Shown: piece by piece, positions 17,472-24,546 of the stretch
Numbering within the stretch: position 1 is the stretch's first letter
Layout: each line of letters starts with the position of its first letter
DNA from: Eubacterium sp.
Lineage (GTDB): Bacteria > Bacillota > Clostridia > Lachnospirales > Lachnospiraceae
Length of the DNA: 64,000 bases
NCBI GenBank assembly: GCA_017477505.1
Contig: JAFUVQ010000015.1
Location: 22,192 to 86,191, forward strand
Reading direction: 5' to 3'
Notes under the pieces: generated by a model
The model's input: only the letters and a program-made list of their open reading frames with translations
The model's database searches: none
What the model was told of the DNA's origin: nothing
Position numbers and translations under genes: made by a program

Positions 17472-17875
17472 CCTTCCATCTCTTTATTCTTCATCACAAA
17501 TATGATAAAATATACCCGTTACTATCTGAAGAAAACCAGGGGGCAATGGGTGACTGAAGATGAGGGGTAAGAGACAGCAAAAGCATAATAGTAACGGCAT
17601 GTGATAATACAGAGCAGACAGGAAATGACGACCTGTCTGCTCTTTGTGGTTTCTAACGGAATTGAAATGAAATCCATAAATATTCGATAGTGCAGAACAA
17701 TTCAGTATAATCTATCCTAGAAAGAACCTAAGGTAGAGGCAAGCTATTCTTTGGGGATGGAGAAGAGTCAGGGGATTAGTGATAGAGGTGTTTTTGTATA
17801 AGATATTATGATAAACAACCATAAAAGTGAAAGAAAAATAGATATTACTTTGGAATGAATAGTAGGGGGATTGAA
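17472..17875. other. Intergenic stretch with terminator and promoter-like box
   Basis: No gene is seen. A 12-bp hairpin terminator lies at 17611-17643. A TATAAT box at 17706-17711 could drive the GIY-YIG gene with a leader of about 160 bases. The leader is AT-rich with no recognised riboswitch. Confidence 0.5.
17611..17643 (+). terminator. Hairpin terminator
   Basis: AGAGCAGACAGG (17611-17622) pairs perfectly with CCTGTCTGCTCT (17632-17643) around a 9-base loop and is followed by TTGTGGTTT. It lies about 140 bases after the small Rpn-like gene. Confidence 0.7.
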
Positions 17876-18661
17876 ATGAATTTAGATCAATTATTGTCGC
17901 TTGAGGGGATAAAGGACTATAACATCTTCTGGTTTGGTACAGATATTGCTGATAGTTATATGAATGATGATGGTCCAATTGTTGATACATTGGAATTATC
18001 AAAATCAAGACCAAGGTCAGAAGATACTATCTATGTCATTATGTCCGGAATTAATAAGTATAAATGCAGGTATCGCTTTGCAGCTAAAATGATCAAGACA
18101 GAAAGTGAAAAGACTTTTCGCTGGGAACGTGTTCCCATAAAGTTGGATGAATATGCCGGCAGAATGATTTTTTACCGTGAGAGAGGTTTCTCGTTTTATA
18201 ATAATGATGTTACAGGCCCAGATTTTATTGTTGAAGAGATTTGGGGGAAGAAAGAAGATAGAACAGTTGTTCCTTTCAATAACTATGATGAAGTAGAATT
18301 ATCATTTAAAGAGCTTCGCGAAATGATTGATGGTCATTATTATGATTATTATAATGCACTCTCTGTTGTAAAAGGCATTTATATGATCATTGATGGTAAT
18401 ACCGGAAAGCTCTATATTGGAAGTGCTTACGGTGGTGATGGAATCTGGGGTAGATGGTCCTCATATGCTGATACATGTCATGGTGGTAATTATGAGCTTC
18501 AGAAGCTTTATGACGAAAATGGTGAAGAATACTTTTATAAGTTCAAGTACATTATCTTGCAGATTCTTCCGATGAGGATGTCAGATAAAGAAGTGATAGA
18601 GATGGAGTCCAAGTACAAAAACAGATATCTTACAAGAGAGTTTGGACTTAATGATAATTAA
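17876..18661 (+). CDS. GIY-YIG nuclease domain protein
   Basis: The 261-residue protein has an unassigned N-terminal domain (LLSLEGIKDYNIFWFGTDIAD) and a C-terminal GIY-YIG domain. The core reads GIYMIIDGNTGKLYIGSAYG, and the downstream GRWSSYADTCHGGN supplies the usual arginine. The start is set by TAGGGGGAT before ATG 17876, and an in-frame ATG seven codons earlier overlaps that site. Similar two-domain proteins occur in defence and mobile regions; the N-terminal part may recognise a target. A GNAT-domain gene follows 15 bases later, so the two are likely cotranscribed. Confidence 0.75.
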   Translation: MNLDQLLSLEGIKDYNIFWFGTDIADSYMNDDGPIVDTLELSKSRPRSEDTIYVIMSGINKYKCRYRFAAKMIKTESEKTFRWERVPIKLDEYAGRMIFYRERGFSFYNNDVTGPDFIVEEIWGKKEDRTVVPFNNYDEVELSFKELREMIDGHYYDYYNALSVVKGIYMIIDGNTGKLYIGSAYGGDGIWGRWSSYADTCHGGNYELQKLYDENGEEYFYKFKYIILQILPMRMSDKEVIEMESKYKNRYLTREFGLNDN

Positions 18662-18676
18662 TCTGGAGATATGAGT

Positions 18677-19645
18677 ATGTCACATTTATACATATCAAAA
18701 TTTCAGTCAGAAGAAGGAAAAGATCTTTATGGGTTATTCTATGATGACGCTTATGGAAAGAAATGTCCTTATAATGAGAACTGGAAGCATGTTGCATTTG
18801 CTACAGATAAAGAGGCGAATGAAAAGCTCAAGCTGATTGAAGATGAACGAAAAAGAGAAGATGAAGCAGAACCATTTTCGGATGAAGATGCAAGAAAGTT
18901 TGCTGAAAACTATAAGTGGAAGTTTGCAACTACATATGCAAAAACAGCTCCTCATGAATATTTGGTAAAGTTATGGCTGCCTGATGAAGATCAAATATTT
19001 TACGAAAGATTTGTAGCATCAATGAAGAAGAACTCAGTTGTAGGATATTTCTATGGACATGAAAACAAATACTTTATTCTTGGAAATTACTATTATTGGT
19101 TCATGGGGCAGCATGATAACATGGCAGTAGATCTGATCAATAGGACTACGGTTGATAATCTCGAATATCGCGATGGCGCATATTATTATAAGGGTAAACA
19201 TGAAGAAAAGACTTATGAAGTACTTAGAGCTGAGGAAGAGTGGCAGCGTGCCGGTGCATACTCGGTTCGAGTTCAGGGAATGAACAGGCAGTATCATATT
19301 CCACTTAGAGAAGAGTTTGATGAGCATGACTGTGATGGCACTAAGTATATTGTATTGCTTGATGATGGATATCCGGTGGCGACATGTAGATTTTATAAGA
19401 TTAGCGATAAGGTAGTGATATTAGGAAGATTAGTTGTTCTTCCGGAGTATCGTGGAAGAGGTCTGGGAGTAAAAGTTCTAGAAGAAGCTGAAGCTTGGAT
19501 CAAGGAATTGGACTATAGTGAGATTAAGATTGACAGCAGGGTGAATGCCAAGGGGTTCTATGAGAAAGCTGGATTTAATCAGATTGATGATACAGTGATA
19601 AAGAGCGGAGATTTTGACTGTATTAAGATGCATAAGATTATTTAG
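18677..19645 (+). CDS. Multidomain protein with C-terminal GNAT acetyltransferase
   Basis: The 322-residue protein has a charged N-terminal region, a middle domain around YFYGHENKYFILGNYYYWFMG, and a C-terminal GNAT fold. The acetyl-CoA loop is visible as VLPEYRGRGLGVKVL, with the FYEKAGF C-terminal motif. ATG 18677 is preferred because GGAG lies eight bases upstream; the ATG at 18671 is only two bases from it. The gene directly follows the GIY-YIG gene. The acetylation target is unknown, and the first two domains are not recognised. Confidence 0.7.
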   Translation: MSHLYISKFQSEEGKDLYGLFYDDAYGKKCPYNENWKHVAFATDKEANEKLKLIEDERKREDEAEPFSDEDARKFAENYKWKFATTYAKTAPHEYLVKLWLPDEDQIFYERFVASMKKNSVVGYFYGHENKYFILGNYYYWFMGQHDNMAVDLINRTTVDNLEYRDGAYYYKGKHEEKTYEVLRAEEEWQRAGAYSVRVQGMNRQYHIPLREEFDEHDCDGTKYIVLLDDGYPVATCRFYKISDKVVILGRLVVLPEYRGRGLGVKVLEEAEAWIKELDYSEIKIDSRVNAKGFYEKAGFNQIDDTVIKSGDFDCIKMHKII

Positions 19646-19688
19646 AAAATACGTAAGAAATCATTTGTTTTGATTATGGGAGAATGAA

Positions 19689-20048
19689 ATGGGTACAAGA
19701 GCAGATAAAGCAGTGAATAATCATAAGAGTTTTCATACATGTTCCGGATCGGTTCTGGAAGCATTTGCGGATGTAATAGGAATAAGTGAGGCAGAGGCTA
19801 AGTCTATATCCATGCCATTTGCAGGTGGCAGAATGGGTAAGTGCGGCGCAGTGCTTTCTGCTGAATATGTCCTGGAACAGAAATACGGAGCCGAGGCTGC
19901 AAAAAAGATTGAAGAATTTGAAGAGAGATTCAAGGCTGCTGATAAGGGTTCAGTGATGTGTTCGGACTTAAGAGGTAAAGTACCAGGTTCCTGCAGAGCT
20001 TGTGTTACTGATGCAGCAAAGATACTTGAGGATATGATAGAGGGATAA
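19689..20048 (+). CDS. C_GCAxxG_C_C family probable redox protein
   Basis: The 119-residue protein has the spaced cysteines of this family: CSGSVLEAF near the N-terminus, GKCGAVLSAEYVL centrally, MCSDLRG, and CRACV near the end. The family is thought to be redox-active or metal-binding, but its biochemical role is not established. A GGGAGA ribosome site precedes the ATG. The next gene, another small cysteine-containing protein, begins five bases after the stop, so they form a pair. Confidence 0.75.
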   Translation: MGTRADKAVNNHKSFHTCSGSVLEAFADVIGISEAEAKSISMPFAGGRMGKCGAVLSAEYVLEQKYGAEAAKKIEEFEERFKAADKGSVMCSDLRGKVPGSCRACVTDAAKILEDMIEG

Positions 20049-20053
20049 ATAAG

Positions 20054-20281
20054 ATGAGTATTCTTATAAAAGATACAACAAGGGAAGAACGAGAAAGAAT
20101 AGTGGCTGAGTCTATCGGCAATGTCAATGGTTCTTGTGATGGATGTATGTCAGGGCTGGCTGATATGTATCAGGATTATATAGATGGTAAGAAAGAAATC
20201 CGCGAGATAAATATGGAGTTCAAGGCTCATTATGAATCTGGTGTTGAAGGCCCTGAGAAGGCGGATTGTGGATATAAGTAA
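20054..20281 (+). CDS. Small conserved cysteine-containing protein
   Basis: The 75-residue soluble protein has TTREERERIVAESIG, then SCDGCMSGLADMYQDYIDG and a final cysteine in KADCGYK. The C-x2-C pair suggests metal or redox chemistry. Short proteins of this type are widespread in Clostridia without assigned function. It follows the C_GCAxxG_C_C gene by five bases, consistent with a shared redox role, which is inference. Confidence 0.6.
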   Translation: MSILIKDTTREERERIVAESIGNVNGSCDGCMSGLADMYQDYIDGKKEIREINMEFKAHYESGVEGPEKADCGYK

Positions 20282-20474
20282 TATGGAAATAGCAACGATT
20301 ACATTTCGGCTTCATTAGGGATTGAAAAGTATCCTAAAGTCTAGAAAATGTTTTTTGATGATTATATTTTAACCCACAAGGTTACTTGCATATATCCAGA
20401 TAAAGTGTTAGATTATGAGAGACGAAGGAAATAAGGAACCTTCACAGAATATATTATGAAAGGTAAGAAAGACA

Positions 20475-20600
20475 ATGTACGCTCTTAGAAACATACAATT
20501 TAATAAGATGCAGAAAAACGTTCAGTTCTTTAATAATAAGAAATCTGGACTAGTTTTGATGTCCTTATTAGAAAGTATGTGTAGAGAAAAGATTGTCTGA
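20475..20600 (+). CDS. Possible small ORF, 41 residues
   Basis: ATG at 20475 is preceded by GAAAGGTAAGAAAGACA, a fair ribosome site, and encodes a basic peptide starting MYALRNIQFNKMQKNVQFF. A terminator-like hairpin follows 28 bases after the stop. No similarity is recognised, and it may be chance. Confidence 0.25.
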   Translation: MYALRNIQFNKMQKNVQFFNNKKSGLVLMSLLESMCREKIV

Positions 20601-20628
20601 TATAAAGCAGATATATTATTGTATGCAC

Positions 20629-20660
20629 ACCGCTTGTCTAATAAGGCAAGCGGTTATTTT
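20629..20660 (+). terminator. Terminator-like hairpin just before the tRNA array
   Basis: ACCGCTTG (20629-20636) pairs with CAAGCGGT (20647-20654) around a 10-base loop and is followed by TATTTTTA. It ends ten bases before the first tRNA. It may separate the array from upstream transcription or be a processing structure. Confidence 0.6.
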
Positions 20661-20669
20661 TATGCTTTT

Positions 20670-20742
20670 GGGAAGGTAGCTCCAATGGTAGAGCGATGGG
20701 TTGAAGCTCCATGCGGTACAGGTTCGAATCCTGTTCTTCCCA
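20670..20742 (+). tRNA. tRNA-Phe (GAA)
   Basis: The 73-nt cloverleaf has acceptor GGGAAGG/TCTTCCC, D arm GCTC/GAGC, T arm ACAGG/CCTGT with TTCGAAT loop, and anticodon loop TTGAAGC. Discriminator A; CCA is not encoded. Confidence 0.85.
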
Positions 20743-20744
20743 CT

Positions 20745-20815
20745 TGGCAGTTCGTCTAATGGTAAGACTCGGGACTTTGATTCCTGAAATACGGGTTCAA
20801 TTCCCGTACTGCTAG
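20745..20815 (+). tRNA. tRNA-Gln (TTG)
   Basis: The 71-nt gene has acceptor TGGCAGT/ACTGCTA with one G-T pair, anticodon stem CGGGA/TCCTG and loop CTTTGAT, and T arm ACGGG/CCCGT. Discriminator G. It starts two bases after tRNA-Phe. Confidence 0.88.
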
Positions 20816-20818
20816 TAT

Positions 20819-20889
20819 AGCCGATTGGTGTAATGGTAACACTTCTGATTCTGACTCAGAGGTTCTTGGTTCGAATCCAAGGTCGGCTG
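20819..20889 (+). tRNA. tRNA-Gln (CTG)
   Basis: The 71-nt gene has acceptor AGCCGAT/GTCGGCT, anticodon stem TCTGA/TCAGA with loop TTCTGAC, and T arm CTTGG/CCAAG. Discriminator G. Two glutamine isoacceptors lie side by side. Confidence 0.88.
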
Positions 20890-20895
20890 CTTCTT

Positions 20896-20969
20896 AGGAA
20901 AGTAGCTCAGATGGTGAGAGCGGCGGCCTTATAAGCCGTGTGTCGGGAGTTCGAGTCTCCCCTTTCCTA
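20896..20969 (+). tRNA. tRNA-Ile (TAT), unusual in bacteria
   Basis: The 74-nt gene has acceptor AGGAAAG/CTTTCCT, anticodon stem GCGGC/GCCGT and loop CTTATAA, giving anticodon UAU for the AUA codon. Most bacteria read AUA with a CAU tRNA modified by TilS, so a UAU isoacceptor is uncommon. All arms are well paired. Confidence 0.85.
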
Positions 20970-20976
20970 TAAATAT

Positions 20977-21049
20977 TGCAGAGTAGCTCAGTTGGCAGAG
21001 CAATCCCTTCATACGGGAGAGGTCATGAGTTCAAATCTCATTTCTGCAA
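20977..21049 (+). tRNA. tRNA-Met (CAT), probably elongator
   Basis: The 73-nt gene has acceptor TGCAGAG/TTCTGCA, loop TTCATAC and T arm ATGAG/CTCAT. The anticodon stem ATCCC/GGGAG has one A-G mismatch at its outer pair. The first acceptor pair is T-A and there is no GGG/CCC anticodon stem of initiator type, so elongator Met is preferred. Ile2 with lysidine cannot be excluded. Confidence 0.75.
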
Positions 21050-21054
21050 CATAA

Positions 21055-21127
21055 GGGTGTGTAGCTTAGTTGGCAGAGCAACGGGCCTTTAACCCGTAGG
21101 TCGAGAGTTCAAGTCTCTCCACACTCA
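21055..21127 (+). tRNA. tRNA-Lys (TTT) with C at position 33
   Basis: The 73-nt gene has acceptor GGGTGTG/CACACTC, anticodon stem ACGGG/CCCGT and T arm GAGAG/CTCTC, all well paired. The 7-base anticodon loop is CCTTTAA, so position 33, almost always U, is C. The anticodon would be UUU. Confidence 0.75.
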
Positions 21128-21131
21128 ATAT

Positions 21132-21203
21132 ATCCGTGTAGAACAATGGTAGTTCGGCTCCCTGTTAAGGAGAAGGTTGTAGGTTCGAGTCCTACCACGG
21201 GTG
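21132..21203 (+). tRNA. tRNA-Asn (GTT)
   Basis: The 72-nt gene has acceptor ATCCGTG/CACGGGT with one T-G pair, anticodon loop CTGTTAA, and T arm GTAGG/CCTAC. The outer anticodon-stem pair is a G-A mismatch. Discriminator G. Confidence 0.85.
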
Positions 21204-21208
21204 CATCT

Positions 21209-21281
21209 GGATGTATAGCTTAGTTGGTAGAGCAGGAAACTCTTAATTTCAAGGTCGGGAGTTCGAGTCTCCCTACATCCA
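21209..21281 (+). tRNA. tRNA-Lys (CTT)
   Basis: The 73-nt gene has acceptor GGATGTA/TACATCC, anticodon loop CTCTTAA, and T arm GGGAG/CTCCC. The anticodon stem GGAAA/TTTCA has one outer mismatch. It is the second lysine isoacceptor of the array. Confidence 0.85.
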
Positions 21282-21314
21282 TTCAGTCTAGAAGGAAGGA
21301 GGTAAAACGGAAAA

Positions 21315-21545
21315 ATGGTAGAGTATCCGGTTATTGATCTGCACAGCACTGGTGCTAGGATCAATGAGCTAAGACGTGAAAGAGGAATTACGGTGGACGA
21401 ATTGCGTATTTATCTTGGAATGAACAACCCAAACTCAATCTATAAGTGGTTCAGGGGAGAAGTTCTTCCAACACTTGAGAACATGTACGCTCTGTCTGTA
21501 ATCCTCGAAGTACCTATTGATGAGATTATTGGGAGGACAGCATAG
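21315..21545 (+). CDS. Small XRE-type helix-turn-helix regulator
   Basis: The 76-residue protein is essentially one HTH_3/XRE domain: INELRRERGITVDELRIYLG, then NPNSIYKWFRGEVLPTLENMYALS and a final IDEIIGRTA. The start follows AAGGAAGGAGG. It begins 34 bases after the last tRNA with no terminator between, so it may be cotranscribed with the array. It could control the array or nearby accessory genes, but its target is unknown. Confidence 0.8.
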   Translation: MVEYPVIDLHSTGARINELRRERGITVDELRIYLGMNNPNSIYKWFRGEVLPTLENMYALSVILEVPIDEIIGRTA

Positions 21546-21578
21546 TGGACAATATGATACAGAATGAACAGAAAGAAT

Positions 21579-21619
21579 AACACGCTAAATCTCGTTATAA
21601 TATTGAGATTTAGCGTGTT
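21579..21619. terminator. Bidirectional hairpin terminator
   Basis: A perfect 15-bp inverted repeat, 21579-21593 with 21605-21619 (AACACGCTAAATCTC arm), has an 11-base loop and flanking T/A runs. It serves the regulator on the plus strand and thpR on the minus strand. Confidence 0.85.
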
Positions 21620-21624
21620 TTGTT

Positions 21625-22122
21625 TTATGCACTTCCAAGTTCGGTATAGATCATTCCATGTTTTCCTCTGTCAGAACGGTAGAGAGTTATCTTATTAACC
21701 GTCATAGACTTATGAGGTATTGATATCCCAGGCATTCCTTTATGACATACAGCTTTTCGAATAAGTGTAATGTGCGGAGAGAATTTCTTCTTATCGTATG
21801 GAATTCCTGCATCGGAAAGATAATGGCGGAGTGATCTGACTACAGCTCTTAGTTCTTCTGAATTATCAAGACCGGCCCACCATAAGTCTCCGAAGTTTCC
21901 AAATCCTTTAAGTGAGATGTTGAATGGCTTAAAACTTACATTCTCCATCGCCTGAAGTACATGATCAGGATCTGGATAATCACCAATAAATGCAAGAGTA
22001 ATGTGAGTATTATCTATAGCAGTATAGTTACCGGTAACACCGGCTTTTTTCATATTGACTTGTATTTCCATGAGGGCATTCTTGATATTTGGTTCTAGTT
22101 CTATTGCTATAAATAATCTCAT
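21625..22122 (-). CDS. thpR: RNA 2',3'-cyclic phosphodiesterase (2H family)
   Basis: The 165-residue cytoplasmic protein has both 2H motifs: HITLAF at residues 40-45 and HITLIRK at 117-123. The N-terminus, MRLFIAIELEPNIKNALMEI, is typical of the ThpR/LigT family. Members hydrolyse 2',3'-cyclic phosphates on RNA ends and can ligate 2'-5' bonds in vitro; the physiological substrate is unclear. It lies between a tRNA array and the restriction locus, convergent with the HTH gene, and may act in RNA repair or processing, which is inference. Confidence 0.88.
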   Translation of the reverse strand: MRLFIAIELEPNIKNALMEIQVNMKKAGVTGNYTAIDNTHITLAFIGDYPDPDHVLQAMENVSFKPFNISLKGFGNFGDLWWAGLDNSEELRAVVRSLRHYLSDAGIPYDKKKFSPHITLIRKAVCHKGMPGISIPHKSMTVNKITLYRSDRGKHGMIYTELGSA

Positions 22123-22220
22123 AATAATGGTTCCTGTTTGATGATGTAATCTCGAAGATATATTGGCTGCTGCAGGTTTTTAAATATTGCACCTGTCCCT
22201 TTTATAATATACTTAAACTG

Positions 22221-22229
22221 TGGTATAAT
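22221..22229 (+). promoter_or_regulatory. Extended -10 promoter, likely for the hsd operon
   Basis: TGGTATAAT has TG plus a perfect -10 box at 22224-22229. No good -35 is seen. It originally may have driven the regulator remnant and now could serve hsdM 280 bases downstream. Confidence 0.5.
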
Positions 22230-22324
22230 GTTTCATGGTTTCTATTGTATATATATGGGGATAATGTGCAATAGTTATGATGGGTAAAAAACAAAAATTA
22301 TAATTATTATATTTGCCTAAAATA

Positions 22325-22453
22325 ATGCAAGAGCAGACAGATGATACACATATGCTTACTATGCCTCAGATTATTGTAGAACTTACAAAGTATGACATTG
22401 AAGTGCAACGTAAAAGTATAAGTGACATTCTGGCTGCTCTTCAGTGTTTATAG
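22325..22453 (+). pseudogene. N-terminal remnant of a WYL-type transcriptional regulator
   Basis: The 42 codons read MQEQTDDTHMLTMPQIIVEL, then TKYDIEVQRKSISDILAAL, and stop. The T.PQI...L..Y.I...RKSI..DI..L pattern is the winged-HTH start of WYL-domain regulators, which are often linked to defence loci. The rest of the gene, including the WYL domain, is missing. No good ribosome site is seen. Confidence 0.55.
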
Positions 22454-22508
22454 AAGCCTATAGATAATACATTTATAAAGAAATAAATTGAAAGTGAGGA
22501 TATTTATA

Positions 22509-24014
22509 ATGGCAGATAAGACTCAGGCTAATATTGGATTTGAGAAGCAGATATGGGATGCAGCGTGTGTTCTTTGGGGACATATACCTGCGGCAGAATA
22601 TAGAAAAGTTATTATAGGACTTATATTCCTTCGTTATGTGTCTACAGCATTTGAACGTAGATATGAAGAGTTGGTTGCTGAAGGTGATGGCTTTGAAGAT
22701 GATCGTGATGCCTATACTATGGAGAATATCTTCTTTGTTCCTGAAGAAGCTAGATGGAGTACTATTTCTTCAGCTGCCCATACTCCGGAAATTGGGAAAG
22801 TAGTAGATGATGCCATGAGAGCTATCGAAGCAGAGAATAAAGTGCTTAAGGGCGTTCTTCCTATGAATTATGCAAACCCGGATCTGGATAAGCAGGTTCT
22901 TGGAGATGTGGTTGATATCTTTACAAATATGGATATGGGAGATGCTGAGGAAAGTCAGGATCTTCTTGGTAGAGTATATGAGTATTGTATAGCTCAGTTT
23001 GCAGAGGTAGAAGGTAAAGGTGGTGGAGAATTCTATACACCATCTAGTGTTGTTCGTACATTAGTTGAAATACTTAAGCCATTCTCTAATTGTAGAGTAT
23101 ATGATCCTTGCTGTGGATCAGGCGGTATGTTTGTTCAGAGTGCAAAGTTTATTAAAGCTCATACTGGAACTAGAGGAAATATATCGGTTTATGGTCAGGA
23201 AGCAAATGCCGATACCTGGAAGATGGCAAAGATGAATATGGCTATCCGTGGTATAGATGCAGATTTTGGGCCTCATCAGGCAGATACATTTACAAATGAT
23301 CTTCATCCTACACTTAAGGCAGACTTTATCCTGGCAAATCCTCCATTCAATTACCATCCTTGGAATCAGGAAAAACTGACAGAAGATAAAAGATGGAAGT
23401 ATGGACTTCCTCCAGCAGGTAATGCAAACTATGCATGGATACAGCATATGATTCATCATCTTGCTCCTAATGGAAAGATAGGTCTCGTCCTTGCTAATGG
23501 TGCGTTATCTACACAGTCAAGTGGCGAAGGAGAGATTAGAAAGAAGATTATTGAAGATGATCTGATAGAAGGAATCATAGCTCTTCCTACACAGCTTTTC
23601 TATAGTGTTACAATTCCTGTTACACTTTGGTTCATATCAAGAAATAAAAAGCAAAAAGGAAAAACTCTTTTCATAGATGCTAGAAAAATGGGGCATATGA
23701 TTGACCGTAAGCATCGAGACTTTACGGATGAAGACATCATGAAGCTTGCTGATACATTCGAGTCATTCCAGAATGGAACACTTGAAGATGAAAAAGGTTA
23801 TTGTTCTGTAGCAACACTTCAAGATATAGAAAAGCAGGATTATATTTTGACTCCAGGTAGATATGTAGGAATAGAAGAGCAGGAAGATGATGGAGAACCA
23901 TTTGAGGAGAAGATGGCAAGACTTACATCAGAGCTTTCGGATATGTTTGAGAAATCTCATGAATTAGAAGATGAGATCAGAAGAAAATTGGGGGCGATAG
24001 GATATGAATTATAA
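22509..24014 (+). CDS. hsdM: Type I restriction-modification DNA methyltransferase subunit
   Basis: The 501-residue protein has the HsdM N-terminal helical domain (IWDAACVLWGHIPAAEYRKV), SAM motif I as YDPCCGSGGMF (about residue 197) and the catalytic NPPF as ANPPFNYHPW (about 278). HsdM methylates N6 of adenine within the site chosen by HsdS and is needed for both modification and cleavage. ATG 22509 follows AGTGAGGA, and an in-frame TTG seven codons earlier is rejected. The gene overlaps the start of the broken hsdS by 11 bases, the normal M-S arrangement. Confidence 0.95.
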   Translation: MADKTQANIGFEKQIWDAACVLWGHIPAAEYRKVIIGLIFLRYVSTAFERRYEELVAEGDGFEDDRDAYTMENIFFVPEEARWSTISSAAHTPEIGKVVDDAMRAIEAENKVLKGVLPMNYANPDLDKQVLGDVVDIFTNMDMGDAEESQDLLGRVYEYCIAQFAEVEGKGGGEFYTPSSVVRTLVEILKPFSNCRVYDPCCGSGGMFVQSAKFIKAHTGTRGNISVYGQEANADTWKMAKMNMAIRGIDADFGPHQADTFTNDLHPTLKADFILANPPFNYHPWNQEKLTEDKRWKYGLPPAGNANYAWIQHMIHHLAPNGKIGLVLANGALSTQSSGEGEIRKKIIEDDLIEGIIALPTQLFYSVTIPVTLWFISRNKKQKGKTLFIDARKMGHMIDRKHRDFTDEDIMKLADTFESFQNGTLEDEKGYCSVATLQDIEKQDYILTPGRYVGIEEQEDDGEPFEEKMARLTSELSDMFEKSHELEDEIRRKLGAIGYEL

Positions 24015-24546
24015 GTTAAAAGATATATGTTTAACAGTAACAGACGGTTCTCATTATAGCCCCAAGGGGGTAATCAATGGTTATCCTATGTTTTCTGTTA
24101 AAGATATGCTTGAATATGGATTTGAATATTCAAATTGCAAATGAATTAGTGAAGAAGATTTTGAAAAAATGAAAAATAGTGGATGTGTGCCACAAGAAGG
24201 AGATGTTTTAGTTGCAAAAGATGGAAGCTATTTGAAGGAAATATTTGTGTGTGAAAAAACGAAAGAAGAGGCAATTCTTTCTTCAATAGCAATATTTAGA
24301 CCTAATCAAGATATAGTTACGCCATATTATTTGAACTACTTGTTAAAATCTCCAAGAGTATATAACTATATTTCTACCAATTGTGTGTCTGGCTCCGCTT
24401 TGCCTAGAATAGTACTAAAGACATTTAAAGATGTTGAACTAGAAGTGCCTAATTTGGATATACAAAACAAAGTTGTTTCTATATTGAAAAGTTTAGATGA
24501 TAAAATTCAATGTAACTCGAGAATAAACGATTATTTAGCGGCTTAG
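24004..24546 (+). pseudogene. hsdS: Type I specificity subunit, 5' half only, with in-frame stop
   Basis: The frame begins MNYKLKDICLTVTDGSHYSP, a normal HsdS TRD1 start, but meets TGA at 24142-24144 after 46 codons. It then continues without further stops through ISEEDFEKMK, a complete TRD, and the central conserved LDDKIQCNSRINDYL. It ends in Ala-Ala-stop at 24546, where the second half should begin. The missing half lies next to it in reverse orientation, with a 15-bp inverted repeat at the break. Without the TGA it would encode a 180-residue half subunit in this orientation. As read, HsdS1 is inactive. Confidence 0.85.
24523..24537 (+). repeat. Inverted repeat 1-left, cassette 1 boundary
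   Basis: ATAAACGATTATTTA encodes INDYL at the end of the hsdS central conserved region. Its exact reverse complement lies at 25197-25211. Recombination between them would flip the 3' half into frame. Confidence 0.9.

Larger units (their letters stand above)
20282..20669. other. Leader region upstream of the tRNA array
   Basis: The stretch holds a possible 41-codon gene and a terminator-like hairpin. A further imperfect inverted structure lies at about 20531-20575, with AATAAG and CTTATT enclosing GGAC and GTCC. No clear consensus promoter for the tRNAs was found; the best candidate, TTGTCT at 20593 with TATTAT at 20614, has only 15 bases between boxes. Confidence 0.4.
22123..22508. other. 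Upstream region of the hsd operon
   Basis: It contains an extended -10 promoter at 22221-22229 and a remnant of a WYL-type regulator at 22325-22453. The rest is AT-rich non-coding DNA. Confidence 0.5.
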
